Shown here piece after piece: positions 8,018 to 18,645 of a stretch of 64,000 nt of DNA (position 1 is the first letter of the stretch; the number at the start of each line of letters is the position of its first letter). Source of the DNA: SZAS-103 sp038216155 (GTDB taxonomy: Bacteria > Pseudomonadota > Gammaproteobacteria > Xanthomonadales > Xanthomonadaceae); assembly GCA_038216155.1 (NCBI GenBank), contig JBBQQH010000003.1:27692-91691 (forward strand). Reading direction: 5' to 3'. The notes below the pieces were generated by a model, which made no database searches, was not told the origin of the DNA, and was given only the letters and a program-made list of their open reading frames with translations. A program made the position numbers and the translations under genes.

Positions 8018-10225
8018 TCAGTGCTTGGCAGGCTCAGCCGGTGCTTCCGCCAAGCCCTTCTTTTCAAGATACGGCTCGACGCTCGGCTCCTTGCCGCGGA
8101 AGTCCAGATACAACTGGTGCGCATCCTTGGTGCCGCCGCGCGAGAGCACGGTGTCCTCGTAATGCTGGCCGTTCTCGCGGGTCATGCCGCCGTGTTCCTT
8201 GAACCACCCGAACGCGTCTTGCGCCAGCACCGCGGTCCATAGGTAGGCGTAATAGCCAGCCGAGTAACCGCCGCTCCAGATGTGCTGGAAATAGGTGTTG
8301 CGGTAGCGCGGAGGCACCTGCTCCACGGCGACGCCGTACTTCTTCAGTGCCTGCGTCTCGAAGGTGTCGGCATCCTGGCGCGGGGCATCGGCCGGCAGTT
8401 CGTGCCAAGCCATGTCGAGCAGCGCAGCGGCGACGTATTCAGTGGTCGCATAGCCCTGATTGAAGGTGCCGGACTTCTTGATCTTCGCAACCAGCTCGGC
8501 TGGCATCGGCTCTCCAGTCTTGTAGTGCTTGGCGTAGTTGGCGAATACGGTCGGTTCCATCGCCCAGTTCTCGTTGAACTGCGACGGAAACTCGACGAAG
8601 TCGCGCGGCGTGCTGGCGCCCGAAAACAACGGGTATTTCGTCTTCGACAGCATGCCGTGCAGCCCGTGGCCAAATTCGTGGAACATCGTGGTCACGTCAT
8701 CGAAGCTGATCAGCGCAGGCTGGCCGGCGGCCGGCTTGGTGAAGTTCTCCACGTTCAAAACGACCGGGCGCTGGCCCAGCAGGTCGCTTTGGTCGACAAA
8801 GGTGTCCATCCAAGCGCCGCCGTGCTTGCTGTCGCGCGCGTACGGATCGAAATAGAACAGCGCCATCGACTTGCCTTGCGGATCGAACACCTCGAACACG
8901 CGCACGTCTGGGTTGTAGACAGGCAGGTCGTGGCGCTCCTTGAAGGTCAATCCATAGAGTTTGTTCGCGGCGAAGAACACGCCGTCGTTGAGCACGCGGT
9001 TGATTTCAAAGTACGGCTTGATCTGCGCTTCGTCGAGATCGTACTCAGCCTTGCGCACTTGCTCGGCGTAGAAGTCCCAGTCCCACGGTTGCAGCTTGAA
9101 GCTCGCGGTGTTGTTCTTTTTCGCGACCAGGTCTATCTGCTGCTGGATGCGCACCGCCTCGGCCTTGGCTTTTGCGACCGCTGGCGCGGCGACGCGCGTC
9201 ATCAAGTCAATCGCGGCTTTCGGCGTCTTCGCCATCTGGTCTTCCAGCTGGTACGAGGCGAAGTTATCGTAGCCCAGCAGCTTCGCGCGCTGGGCGCGGA
9301 TCTGCGCCATTTCTGAAATGATCGCGCGGTTGTCGTTCGGGCCATCGGTATCGCTGCGGCTGATCGAAGCCTTGAACACCTTCTCGCGCAAGGAACGATT
9401 TTTCAGCGAAGCCAGCACCGGCTGGGTTGTCGTGTTCTGCAGCGGCAACAGATACTTGCCGTCCATGTTGCGACCCTTGGCCGCATCGGCGGCGGCTGCA
9501 ATCTCGGCATCACTCAAGCCATCGAGGTCGGCTTTGTTGTCGACGATCACGGCGCCGCCGGCGGTTGAGGCCAGCACGTTCTTGCCAAACTGGGTGGACA
9601 ACGTGGCGAGACGCTCGTTCATCGCCTTGATCTTGGTCTTGTCCGCGTCGTTGAGCAGCGCGCCCTCATGCACGAACGAGTCGTAATAACGCTCGACCAA
9701 GTGGTCGGATTCGGGATCCAGCTTGAGTTGCGCGCGCTGGTCGTAGATCGCCTTGACCCGTGCGAACAACTTCGGATTGAGCGTGACCGAATCCTGGTGC
9801 TGCGACAGCTTCGGCGCCATCACCTCTTCGATCTTCAAGATAGCATCGTTGCTGCTGGACTGGCTGAGGTTGTAGAACACCTTCAATGTGCGCGTGAGCA
9901 GCAAACCGCTGCGCTCCATCGCGACGATCGTGTTCTCGAATGTGGGTGGCTTTGGATTGTTCGCAATCGCCGCGACTTCCTTGCTGTGCTCTGCCATTCC
10001 CGCTTCGATCGCAGCGGTGTAATCACTGTCCTTGATCTTGTCGAATGCTGGCGCCAGGTATTGCAACTTGCTCGGCGCGGCGAACGGATTGGCGGCGGTC
10101 ATCGCGACGTGCATGGCGGGCTTGTCGATCGGTTTGGTCATGGCGTGGGCGGCGCACGTCGTGGCAGAAACGCCTAGCGCGGCGGCGATCATCAACGGCA
10201 GGAGACGGGGCAGGGTGGTTGGCAT
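8018..10225 (-). CDS. dcp: Peptidyl-dipeptidase Dcp, M3 family, secreted
   Basis: A 735-residue M3-family zinc metallopeptidase that removes C-terminal dipeptides from peptides. The zinc motif HEFGH is at about residue 514 (TTMFHEFGHGLHGML). Upstream family segments such as SMALFYFDPYARDSKHGGAW and the downstream YYAYLWTAVLAQDAF with a Tyr-rich substrate site are present. Residues 1-28 form a signal peptide (MPTTLPRLLPLMIAAALGV ... AHA), so the enzyme is predicted periplasmic. The Dcp rather than oligopeptidase A assignment rests on the signal peptide and the YSAGYYAYLW region. It is followed by a strong terminator and is probably transcribed alone. GAGGA lies nine bases before the ATG. Confidence 0.9.
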   Translation of the reverse strand: MPTTLPRLLPLMIAAALGVSATTCAAHAMTKPIDKPAMHVAMTAANPFAAPSKLQYLAPAFDKIKDSDYTAAIEAGMAEHSKEVAAIANNPKPPTFENTIVAMERSGLLLTRTLKVFYNLSQSSSNDAILKIEEVMAPKLSQHQDSVTLNPKLFARVKAIYDQRAQLKLDPESDHLVERYYDSFVHEGALLNDADKTKIKAMNERLATLSTQFGKNVLASTAGGAVIVDNKADLDGLSDAEIAAAADAAKGRNMDGKYLLPLQNTTTQPVLASLKNRSLREKVFKASISRSDTDGPNDNRAIISEMAQIRAQRAKLLGYDNFASYQLEDQMAKTPKAAIDLMTRVAAPAVAKAKAEAVRIQQQIDLVAKKNNTASFKLQPWDWDFYAEQVRKAEYDLDEAQIKPYFEINRVLNDGVFFAANKLYGLTFKERHDLPVYNPDVRVFEVFDPQGKSMALFYFDPYARDSKHGGAWMDTFVDQSDLLGQRPVVLNVENFTKPAAGQPALISFDDVTTMFHEFGHGLHGMLSKTKYPLFSGASTPRDFVEFPSQFNENWAMEPTVFANYAKHYKTGEPMPAELVAKIKKSGTFNQGYATTEYVAAALLDMAWHELPADAPRQDADTFETQALKKYGVAVEQVPPRYRNTYFQHIWSGGYSAGYYAYLWTAVLAQDAFGWFKEHGGMTRENGQHYEDTVLSRGGTKDAHQLYLDFRGKEPSVEPYLEKKGLAEAPAEPAKH

Positions 10226-10417
10226 GGAATGCGATCCTCGGGAAGTGGGCTGGGCGCAACAAGCGCAGCGAATTAACCCTCCTATGATAAGGGGTGGGCC
10301 TTAACCGGGCCAATGTGACTTTTGGCAGGGGTGCGATAGGGCATCAACCTATCAAGTCCGATATTCAATTAGTCCACGCAGTGGTCGATCAATGGCAATG
10401 GACGATTGCGCGAATTC

Positions 10418-10696
10418 CTAGGTTGCTGGGACCGCCGTCCGAGACAAGCGTATTCGTCTCAGTGAATAGTTTTTCTTGCACAAGTGAAAAGCGAATTGGT
10501 TGAGATGCTTATGTAATGCACCGGTGCGCATGCCCGGGCTTCCATCGTAAGAAATTTGATAGACCTGGTCGGAAATCGCGACACTTGAATAGCCTTGGTT
10601 GCGAAACGATGCGCGAGACAAGTCACGGGCTCCACTACAACCTTCCAAAATCGCGCAGAGTAGGAGAAGGGGAAGTTTGTGGACTAGGGCGCGCAC
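10418..10696 (-). CDS. Small putative lipoprotein
   Basis: A 92-residue product from a GTG start eight bases after the lpdA stop. The N-terminus is a typical signal (MRALVHKLPLLLLCAILEGC) ending in Cys20; the lipobox L-E-G-C is imperfect because Glu occupies the -2 position. The remaining part (SVAISDQVYQISYDGS) loosely resembles short CC0125-type lipoproteins of unknown function, without certainty. It is close enough behind lpdA to be co-transcribed. It is unlikely to have an enzymatic role; function unknown. Confidence 0.5.
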   Translation of the reverse strand: MRALVHKLPLLLLCAILEGCSGARDLSRASFRNQGYSSVAISDQVYQISYDGSPGMRTGALHKHLNQFAFHLCKKNYSLRRIRLSRTAVPAT

Positions 10697-10703
10697 GGTC
10701 GCA

Positions 10704-12131
10704 TCAATTCGCCTTGTGAATCGCCCGTTTGCCTACCGAGAGCGCGGCTTCGTGAACCGCTTCACTCAGTGTTGGGTGCGCGTGGCAGATACGGGCAAGG
10801 TCGTCGGCGGAGCCTTTGAATTCCATCGCCAGCACGCCTTCGTGCACCAGCTCGGACACATTGGCGCCGCACAGGTGCATGCCGAGGATGCGGTCGGTGT
10901 CGGCGTGTGCGATCACCTTGACCAAGCCAGCCGGTTCGTTCATTGCGACTGCGCGACCAATCGCGGCAAACGGGAAGCTGCCGACTTTGTACGGGATTCC
11001 GGCGGCTTTCAACTCGGTTTCGGTCTTGCCAACCCAGGCGATTTCTGGCTCGGTGTAGATCACCCAAGGCACGGTGTCGAGGTTGACGTGGCCTGGCAGG
11101 CCGGCGATCAATTCGGCCACCGCGACGCCTTCCTCGCTAGCCTTGTGCGCCAGCATTGGCCCGCGTACGCAATCGCCGATTGCCCACACGCCATCGGCAC
11201 CGGTGTGGCAGTGTTCGTCGACTATCACGCGGCCACGGTCATCCAGTTGCACGCCGGTGCCGTCCGCCAGCAATCCCTTGGTCGCCGCGCGACGACCGAC
11301 CGATACCAGCAATTTGTCGACGGTTATGGTCTGCTCACCCTTGTCGTCGCTGTAGGTGACGAGTAGTTCGTCACCCTTGGCGTCGACCTTCGACACTTTC
11401 GCGCCCAGGCGGATGTCGAGCTTTTGTTTCTTGAATTCGCGCGCCGCCGCTTTGGCGATATCGGCATCCACGGCGCCGAGGAATTCCGGCAAGGCTTCGA
11501 GGATGGTGACTTCGCTGCCGAGGCGATTCCACACACTGCCCAGCTCGAGTCCGATCACGCCAGCGCCGATCACGCCGAGGCGCTTGGGCACGGCTTCGAA
11601 ATCGAGCGCGCCTTCATTGTCGACAATCGTCTTGCCATTGAACTTCGCAAATGGAAGTTCAATCGGAACCGAACCAACGGCAATGATGACGTTGGTTGCT
11701 TTGAGTTCGGTCGTACTGCCGTCGCCGCCCTTGATCTTCACCACGCGATCGGGATGAAGCGTGGCGAATCCGGCAAACGCGGTGATCTTGTTGGCTTTGA
11801 ACAAGCTGGCGATGCCGCCGGTGAATTGCTTCACGATCTTGTCTTTGCGACCGATCATGACGCCAACATCCATCGCCGGGTTGTCCGCCGAGATGCCGTG
11901 GTCCGCGAACATGTGCGTGAGGTTGTGGAACTGGCGCGAGGAATCGAGCAGCGCCTTGGACGGAATGCAGCCCACGCGCAGGCAGGTGCCGCCGAGCGCA
12001 GGCTTGCCATCCTTGCCCAGCGCATCGTCGATGCACGCGGTTTTCAAACCCAGTTGCGCCGCACGAATGGCCGCGACGTAGCCGCCGGGTCCGCCGCCGA
12101 TTACTACAACATCGAATTGTTCGCTCATCAT
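10704..12131 (-). CDS. lpdA: Dihydrolipoyl dehydrogenase (E3)
   Basis: A 475-residue FAD-dependent disulfide reductase, the E3 subunit that reoxidises dihydrolipoamide with NAD+. The FAD-binding GGGPGGY motif is at residues 12-18 and the redox pair is Cys50/Cys55 in GGTCLRVGCIPSK. A NAD-binding GAGVIGLELG segment lies near 190, and the C-terminal catalytic His-Glu pair is in HAHPTLSEAVHEA. It is the third gene of the sucA-sucB-lpdA cluster, so it serves 2-oxoglutarate dehydrogenase. A 138-base gap with dispersed repeats separates it from sucB. Two consecutive ATG codons occur; AGGA five bases upstream favours the first. Confidence 0.95.
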   Translation of the reverse strand: MMSEQFDVVVIGGGPGGYVAAIRAAQLGLKTACIDDALGKDGKPALGGTCLRVGCIPSKALLDSSRQFHNLTHMFADHGISADNPAMDVGVMIGRKDKIVKQFTGGIASLFKANKITAFAGFATLHPDRVVKIKGGDGSTTELKATNVIIAVGSVPIELPFAKFNGKTIVDNEGALDFEAVPKRLGVIGAGVIGLELGSVWNRLGSEVTILEALPEFLGAVDADIAKAAAREFKKQKLDIRLGAKVSKVDAKGDELLVTYSDDKGEQTITVDKLLVSVGRRAATKGLLADGTGVQLDDRGRVIVDEHCHTGADGVWAIGDCVRGPMLAHKASEEGVAVAELIAGLPGHVNLDTVPWVIYTEPEIAWVGKTETELKAAGIPYKVGSFPFAAIGRAVAMNEPAGLVKVIAHADTDRILGMHLCGANVSELVHEGVLAMEFKGSADDLARICHAHPTLSEAVHEAALSVGKRAIHKAN

Positions 12132-12149
12132 TTGTTCCTGGTTGCATAC

Positions 12150-12262
12150 CCTTCACCCACTGGGAGAAGGTGCCCGAAGGGCGGATGAGGGGCTGAGGTT
12201 GACCAGAAATTTTTTCCTTCGGTCGCCCCTCGCCCCAACCCCTCTCCCGGTGCGAGAGGGAC
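12150..12262. repeat. REP-like dispersed repeats in the suc operon
   Basis: The sucB-lpdA gap contains two known-looking dispersed motifs in inverted arrangement. One is ACTGGGAGAAGGTGCCCGAA with GGGCGGATGAGGGG. The other is CCCTCGCCCCAACCCCTCTC followed by the short stem CCTCTC...GAGAGG. Such elements recur between genes in Xanthomonadales and other proteobacteria; they can affect mRNA stability between cistrons. The identification is from memory of the pattern. Confidence 0.65.
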
Positions 12263-12269
12263 TTGATCA

Positions 12270-13526
<1,257 letters not shown>

Positions 13527-13595
13527 GAAGATGTCCTGTCAGATGTGAGAATCACGATCGCAAACATTGGCAACCGCCAGATTGTTTCAGCAGAT

Positions 13596-16451
13596 TCATT
13601 CGCCGGCCGCATCGCCGTTCAAATTTCCAGCCAGCGCATCCTCGACCAGCTTGGCTTGCTCGGCTTGGTGCGTAGACAGATGGCCGCAGGCAGGTGCGGG
13701 TGAGCGCATCCGGCCGGCGTAATGCAACGACTGCCCGGATTGCAGGCAGCGCATCAGGTGATGCTGAATCTGATACCACGCGCCCTGGTTCATGGGTTCT
13801 TCCTGGCACCAGACCAAGTCCTTGGCGCTGGCGAAACGCATGAGTTCGGCCGCCAATTCGCTGCGCGGGAATGGGAACAACTGCTCCACGCGCACCAGTG
13901 CCACGTTGGTCAACTTGCGCTTGGTTTGTTCTTCGAGAAGGTCGTAATACACCTTGCCCGAACAGGCCACCACGCGCGTGACCTGTTTTGAGCCGGCGAC
14001 ACTATCAGGGATAAGGTTCTGGAATCCGCCCGAGGCCAGTTCGTCAAGGGTTGAAATCGCCAGCTTGTGCCGCAGCAGCGATTTTGGCGTCATCACGATC
14101 AGCGGCTTGCGGGTGGCGCGTTTCATCTGTCGGCGGATCAGATGAAACATCTGCGCCGGCGTAGTCGGCACGCACACTTGCATGTTGTCGAGCGCGCACA
14201 GTTGCAGGAAGCGCTCGATCCGCGCTGAGGAATGTTCCGGCCCCTGACCTTCGTAACCATGCGGCAGGAACATCGCCAGCCCGCAAAGGCGATCCCATTT
14301 CGATTCGCCGGAACTGATGAACTGATCGATCACCACCTGCGCGCCGTTGGCGAAATCGCCAAATTGCGCTTCCCAGATATCCAGCGTGGTCGGGTCAGCA
14401 CTCGCGTAACCGTATTCAAATGCGAGCACGGCTTCTTCGCTCAGCAGCGAATCCACGATGGTGACGTTGTCCGGATCAGCCGCGATATCGGCCAGCGGAA
14501 GATAATCGGCACCGCCGTTCTGATCGTGCAGCACTGCGTGTCGGTGGAAGAAGGTGCCGCGTCCGGAATCCTGCCCGACCAGCCGCAATTTGTAGCCGTC
14601 CTTGAGCAGGCTGGCGTAGGCCAGATTTTCGGCAAAACCCCAGTCCGCAGGCTGCTTGCCGGCTGCCATCTCGCGGCGCGTCTCGTAAATCTTGGCCACG
14701 CGCGCGTGCAGGGTGACGTTGTCGGGAATCGTGTTGATCTGCTCGGCCAGTACATCCAGCGTCTTGCGCGGCACGCCGGTGTCGACCGCGTCAAACAACG
14801 TACCTTTTACGTATGGCGACCAGTCGATGCCGAAGCTTTCCACCGGCGCCTGCAAGTCGGTGGTCAGCGCCCCGGTTTCGAGTTTGTCGCGGTACTCGTC
14901 CATCATTTGTTTGACGGCGGCCTCGTCGAGAACGCCTTCAGCCACCAGTCGCTGCGCATACAGCTCGCGCGTCGTCTTGTGCGCGCGAATCGCCTGATAC
15001 ATGACAGGTTGTGTGGCGGCCGGCTCGTCGGCCTCGTTGTGGCCGTGGCGGCGATAACAGACCAGATCGATCACCACGTCGCGGTTGAATTCCTGGCGGT
15101 AATCGAATGCCAGTTTGGTGCAGAACACCACGGCTTCGGGATCGTCCGCATTCACGTGCAGGATCGGCGCGCCGACCATCTTCGCCACGTCGGTGCAATA
15201 CAGCGTCGAGCGTGCATCGTCTGGCCGGCTGGTGGTGAAGCCGATCTGGTTGTTGATCACCACGTGCACACTGCCGCCGACCGCGAAACCGCGCGCCTGC
15301 GACATTTGCAGCAGCTCCATGCCAACGCCTTGCCCGGCGAACGCGGCATCGCCATGCATCAATACCGGCAGCACGGCATCACGTTCCCAATCCTTGCGAC
15401 GATGCTGGCGCGCCTTGACGCTGCCGGCAACGACCGGATTGACGATTTCCAGATGCGAGGGATTGAACGCCAGCGCCAGATGCAGCGGGCCGCCAGGTGT
15501 CTTCACATCGGCGCTGAAACCCAGGTGATATTTGACGTCGCCCGAATGCGCCGGATCGTCGGGATGCGCGAACTTGCCTTCGAATTCGTTGAACAACTGT
15601 TGTGGCGGCTTGCCCAGCGTGTTGACCAGCACGTTCAGGCGGCCGCGATGGGCCATGCCGACCACCATTTCCTTCACGCCGCCGGTGCCGGCGTACTGCA
15701 CCAGCGCGTCCATCAGCGGGATCAGAGAATCGCCGCCTTCCAGCGAGAAGCGCTTTTGCCCAACGTACTTGGTGTGCAGGTAACGCTCCAATCCTTCGGC
15801 GGCGGTCAGGCGTTCGAGAATCTTGAGCTTCGAATCACGATCGAAATTGAAGCCGCTCGCGGCCTGTTCCAGTCGCTGATAAACCCAACGTCGCTGGTTG
15901 GCGTCGCTGATGTGCATGAACTCGGCGCCGATGCTGGCGCTGTAGGTTCGACGCAGGATGGCCAGCAGGTCCTTCAGGCTGGTCGTCTGCGGGCCGCCTA
16001 GAAGGCCGGTTGCAAACTGACTGCCGAGATCGGCGTCGGACAATCCGTGAAACGCGAGTTCCAGATCGGGCGAGGCCGGTTTGTCGGGCACGTCGCAGCT
16101 ATCGCCCAACGCCAGCAGTCCGAGCGGGTCGAGATCGGCCACCAGATGCCCGCGCGAGCGATAGGCGGTGACCAGCTTGAGCACCGCCGCCTGTTTCTGC
16201 GCGGCGGCATCGGGCACGCTGGAAGTGTCCGGCTGCGCGCGCCCAGCAGATTTGGCCGCCGCAAGAATGCGTGCAATGGCTGCCGAACGCGGCACGTCGC
16301 CTTGGCCGCGCAGACCGTCGAAATAAGTCTTCCAGTCCGAACCTACGCTGCGCGGATCAGCAAGGTACTGCTCGTACAGGTCTTCCACGTACGCGGCATT
16401 GCCGCCTGAAATCTGCGAGTTTTCCGAAAACTGCTTGATCAAGCTATCCAC
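13596..16451 (-). CDS. sucA: 2-oxoglutarate dehydrogenase E1
   Basis: A thiamine-diphosphate enzyme that decarboxylates 2-oxoglutarate and loads the succinyl group on SucB. From the GTG at 16451 it is 951 residues. This start gives the standard N-terminus (VDSLIKQFSENSQISGGNAA) with an AGG ribosome site, whereas an ATG 93 bases upstream would add an atypical arginine/alanine-rich leader. Visible family segments include GNAAYVEDLYEQYLADP, GMAHRGRLNVL, LAFNPSHLEIVNPVV, HGDAAFAGQG, the ThDP-binding VVIDLVCYRRHGHNEADEP and a C-terminal CQEEPMNQGAW. It is the first gene of sucA-sucB-lpdA. The 290-base gap to the divergent CHASE2 gene should contain its promoter. Confidence 0.95.
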   Translation of the reverse strand: MDSLIKQFSENSQISGGNAAYVEDLYEQYLADPRSVGSDWKTYFDGLRGQGDVPRSAAIARILAAAKSAGRAQPDTSSVPDAAAQKQAAVLKLVTAYRSRGHLVADLDPLGLLALGDSCDVPDKPASPDLELAFHGLSDADLGSQFATGLLGGPQTTSLKDLLAILRRTYSASIGAEFMHISDANQRRWVYQRLEQAASGFNFDRDSKLKILERLTAAEGLERYLHTKYVGQKRFSLEGGDSLIPLMDALVQYAGTGGVKEMVVGMAHRGRLNVLVNTLGKPPQQLFNEFEGKFAHPDDPAHSGDVKYHLGFSADVKTPGGPLHLALAFNPSHLEIVNPVVAGSVKARQHRRKDWERDAVLPVLMHGDAAFAGQGVGMELLQMSQARGFAVGGSVHVVINNQIGFTTSRPDDARSTLYCTDVAKMVGAPILHVNADDPEAVVFCTKLAFDYRQEFNRDVVIDLVCYRRHGHNEADEPAATQPVMYQAIRAHKTTRELYAQRLVAEGVLDEAAVKQMMDEYRDKLETGALTTDLQAPVESFGIDWSPYVKGTLFDAVDTGVPRKTLDVLAEQINTIPDNVTLHARVAKIYETRREMAAGKQPADWGFAENLAYASLLKDGYKLRLVGQDSGRGTFFHRHAVLHDQNGGADYLPLADIAADPDNVTIVDSLLSEEAVLAFEYGYASADPTTLDIWEAQFGDFANGAQVVIDQFISSGESKWDRLCGLAMFLPHGYEGQGPEHSSARIERFLQLCALDNMQVCVPTTPAQMFHLIRRQMKRATRKPLIVMTPKSLLRHKLAISTLDELASGGFQNLIPDSVAGSKQVTRVVACSGKVYYDLLEEQTKRKLTNVALVRVEQLFPFPRSELAAELMRFASAKDLVWCQEEPMNQGAWYQIQHHLMRCLQSGQSLHYAGRMRSPAPACGHLSTHQAEQAKLVEDALAGNLNGDAAGE

Positions 16452-16740
16452 GAAATGCGCCTGGTCCTGTAGAGGTCGCCGATTGCTCGTCGCACCGGAA
16501 TACGCCCGTGCAAGGGCGGGCGGCGAGGCAGTGGCAGGACGCAAAAGTATAGCCCGCGCGAACGCTTGCTGGAACCGAGCGCGGCAGGTTCAACGGCGTT
16601 CGCGGGTACTGACGCTGGCGCAGCGCGACCCGGCGATGCGATAGTGCGGCTCGATCCGCGCTTGGTACTAAGACGCGACGCAGCGATCGATTGTCGGCTG
16701 GGGCGGCAAGCAATCCAACTCTCAGGGGAAAGCGCGCGGC

Positions 16741-18645
16741 ATGAAACTGATCAAACCCGATCCGCTCAAGCCCAACCCTCTGGAATTGCTGGGTGGCTGG
16801 TTTGTGCCGATCTGGGGCCGGGTCGATTGGGCGCTGGGGCATATGGGCCGCGGTCTGGCCAAGCTGCTGGGGTTCTGGTTCTATCCGCTGCTGATGGTGA
16901 TCGCGTTGGGCTGGTTGTTGTATGACTGGTCCGGATTTCCGCTGTCGATGGACGGGCAGGGTCCGCGCAATCTGTCAGGGGTTGAGGACTCGATTTTCGA
17001 TACTGCGATTAACTGGCGACCGCACGAACCCAAGTCGTCCGGCCGCGTGGTTCTGGTGATGATCGACGAATGTTCGGCCAACTGGTTTCGCAGCCACGGG
17101 CAGGCGTCGTGGCCGTGGCCGCGCGATCGGCATGCAGATCTGTTGTCCGAACTGGGCGTGCGCGGCGTTTCGGCCGTCGGCTACGACGTGTTGTTCCTGG
17201 ATGCTCAGCAACAGCAAGCCGCGTCGGATGACATGTTGGTTCAGGTCGCCAATTCGGGAGAACCTTTTTACTTCGGTATCTCGCGCGACGCCGATTCCGG
17301 CGTGGAAATGCCGATCAGCCAGTGGCCCGGGGCAATCGCCCTGAAAAAGCATCCGAAAGTTGCGCCGACGGTGACCATCGTCCCGCCGTTCGATCGTTCG
17401 CTGGACGCACGCAGCGGATTTTTGAACATCGCGCGTAGCGACGACGCGGTGTTGCGCGATATTGCGGTGTGGGAACGCAACGGCGACTGGGCGCTGCCCT
17501 CGCTGCCTGGCGCAGTGGCAGCGGCGGTGTTGCACAAACGGGTGACGACGTTCCCACAAACCATCCGGCTCAACTGGCGCAAGAACAGCCGACTGCCTGT
17601 GGTCAGCGCGGTCGATCTGCTGCCCGACAGCGGCATGCCGTGCCTGGCAAAGGGCGCGAAGCTGCCCGACTTCAAGGACAAGGTCGTGTTCGTCGGTTAC
17701 AACGCGGTCGGCATCAACGACACCAAGCCGACCCCGATTGGCTCGATGCCCGGCGTCGAAGCACTGGCGGAAACGACCGAAAACCTGATCAGTAGCACCT
17801 ACATCCGCACGCCGCCGGATTCGATCAAGTACCTGCTGACGGCCGTAGTCATTCTGCTGACCGGGATGTCGTTCTATCGCGGCGAGCCCGCGATGGAAAT
17901 CGACGCGGTGTTCAACCTCACACAGACGGTGCTGGTCCTGTTGGTGGTCGTGACATTGAGTTTCGGCACCTACTTTTTCGATTTTTTCACTGCGATCGGC
18001 GTGGCGGTGATGTTCATCAGCGTTTGTCGCTGGTATTCAAACGTGATGCGGGCCGTCGCCACCGGCAGCGACGATCACGTACGCAAACTGGGCGACCGCG
18101 GCCGGTTGCACGTCGCGTTCGTGCTGTTGCGAGTATTCGCCGATCCAGACACTGCCGCCGGACGCAAGGCGGCGCGTCGCGCGTTTTGGGAAATCAATGA
18201 ATATCGCCGTCGCATCCGTCGCATCTGGTGGGCGAGGGCGAAGGGCAAGCTGATCGAGATTACGCCTGAGGTCAAGACGTGGCTCTCGGACGATTTCCGC
18301 GACGTAGTGCTCACCGCTTGGCACGCCAGTCACCGTGATGCGCTGCGGCGAATGGTCGAGTCGGACCTGGGCCATATCTATCGCAATGTGCAGGTTGCGG
18401 TCGAGCGCAGCAACCTCACCGCGAACGACCGCCTGGAAAGCTCGCTGACGGCCAAGATCGTCACTATCGATCTCAATAACCTCGACGAGGCCGAACGCCG
18501 CGCCATTTTGCGTTGTGCAATAGGAAGTTTGCTGGAAAGCCCGCCACGCGATAGCTTGCGGGTGCTCTTGCAGGAAAAGCTCGTCGAGGCATTCGCCACG
18601 CCGTTGTCCGAAGACACCTTGGAAGAAGGGGAGATAGCATCATGA
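16741..18645 (+). CDS. CHASE2-domain membrane protein without a recognised output domain
   Basis: A 634-residue protein. One membrane segment lies near 42-62 (LLGFWFYPLLMVIALGWLLY). A large extracytoplasmic CHASE2 sensor domain covers about 65-365 (VVLVMIDECS, WPWPRDRHADLL, SAVGYDVLFLD, VFVGYNAVG). Two to three further segments occur at 360-430 (YLLTAVVILLTGMSF, LVLLVVVTLSFGTYFF). CHASE2 usually sits in front of a kinase, cyclase or GGDEF domain. Here the about 200-residue cytoplasmic C-terminus (basic and helical: EINEYRRRIRRIWWARAKGK) shows none of these. The stop overlaps the next gene's ATG by four bases (ATGA), so the M48 protease is translationally coupled and may be the real partner. 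Function unknown. Confidence 0.8.
   Translation: MKLIKPDPLKPNPLELLGGWFVPIWGRVDWALGHMGRGLAKLLGFWFYPLLMVIALGWLLYDWSGFPLSMDGQGPRNLSGVEDSIFDTAINWRPHEPKSSGRVVLVMIDECSANWFRSHGQASWPWPRDRHADLLSELGVRGVSAVGYDVLFLDAQQQQAASDDMLVQVANSGEPFYFGISRDADSGVEMPISQWPGAIALKKHPKVAPTVTIVPPFDRSLDARSGFLNIARSDDAVLRDIAVWERNGDWALPSLPGAVAAAVLHKRVTTFPQTIRLNWRKNSRLPVVSAVDLLPDSGMPCLAKGAKLPDFKDKVVFVGYNAVGINDTKPTPIGSMPGVEALAETTENLISSTYIRTPPDSIKYLLTAVVILLTGMSFYRGEPAMEIDAVFNLTQTVLVLLVVVTLSFGTYFFDFFTAIGVAVMFISVCRWYSNVMRAVATGSDDHVRKLGDRGRLHVAFVLLRVFADPDTAAGRKAARRAFWEINEYRRRIRRIWWARAKGKLIEITPEVKTWLSDDFRDVVLTAWHASHRDALRRMVESDLGHIYRNVQVAVERSNLTANDRLESSLTAKIVTIDLNNLDEAERRAILRCAIGSLLESPPRDSLRVLLQEKLVEAFATPLSEDTLEEGEIAS

Noticed and set aside
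11424..12188. Plus-strand frame opposite lpdA
   Set aside because: Shadow of the dihydrolipoyl dehydrogenase gene.
14232..16001. Long plus-strand frame opposite sucA
   Set aside because: Antisense shadow of a strongly conserved E1 gene; no family features.
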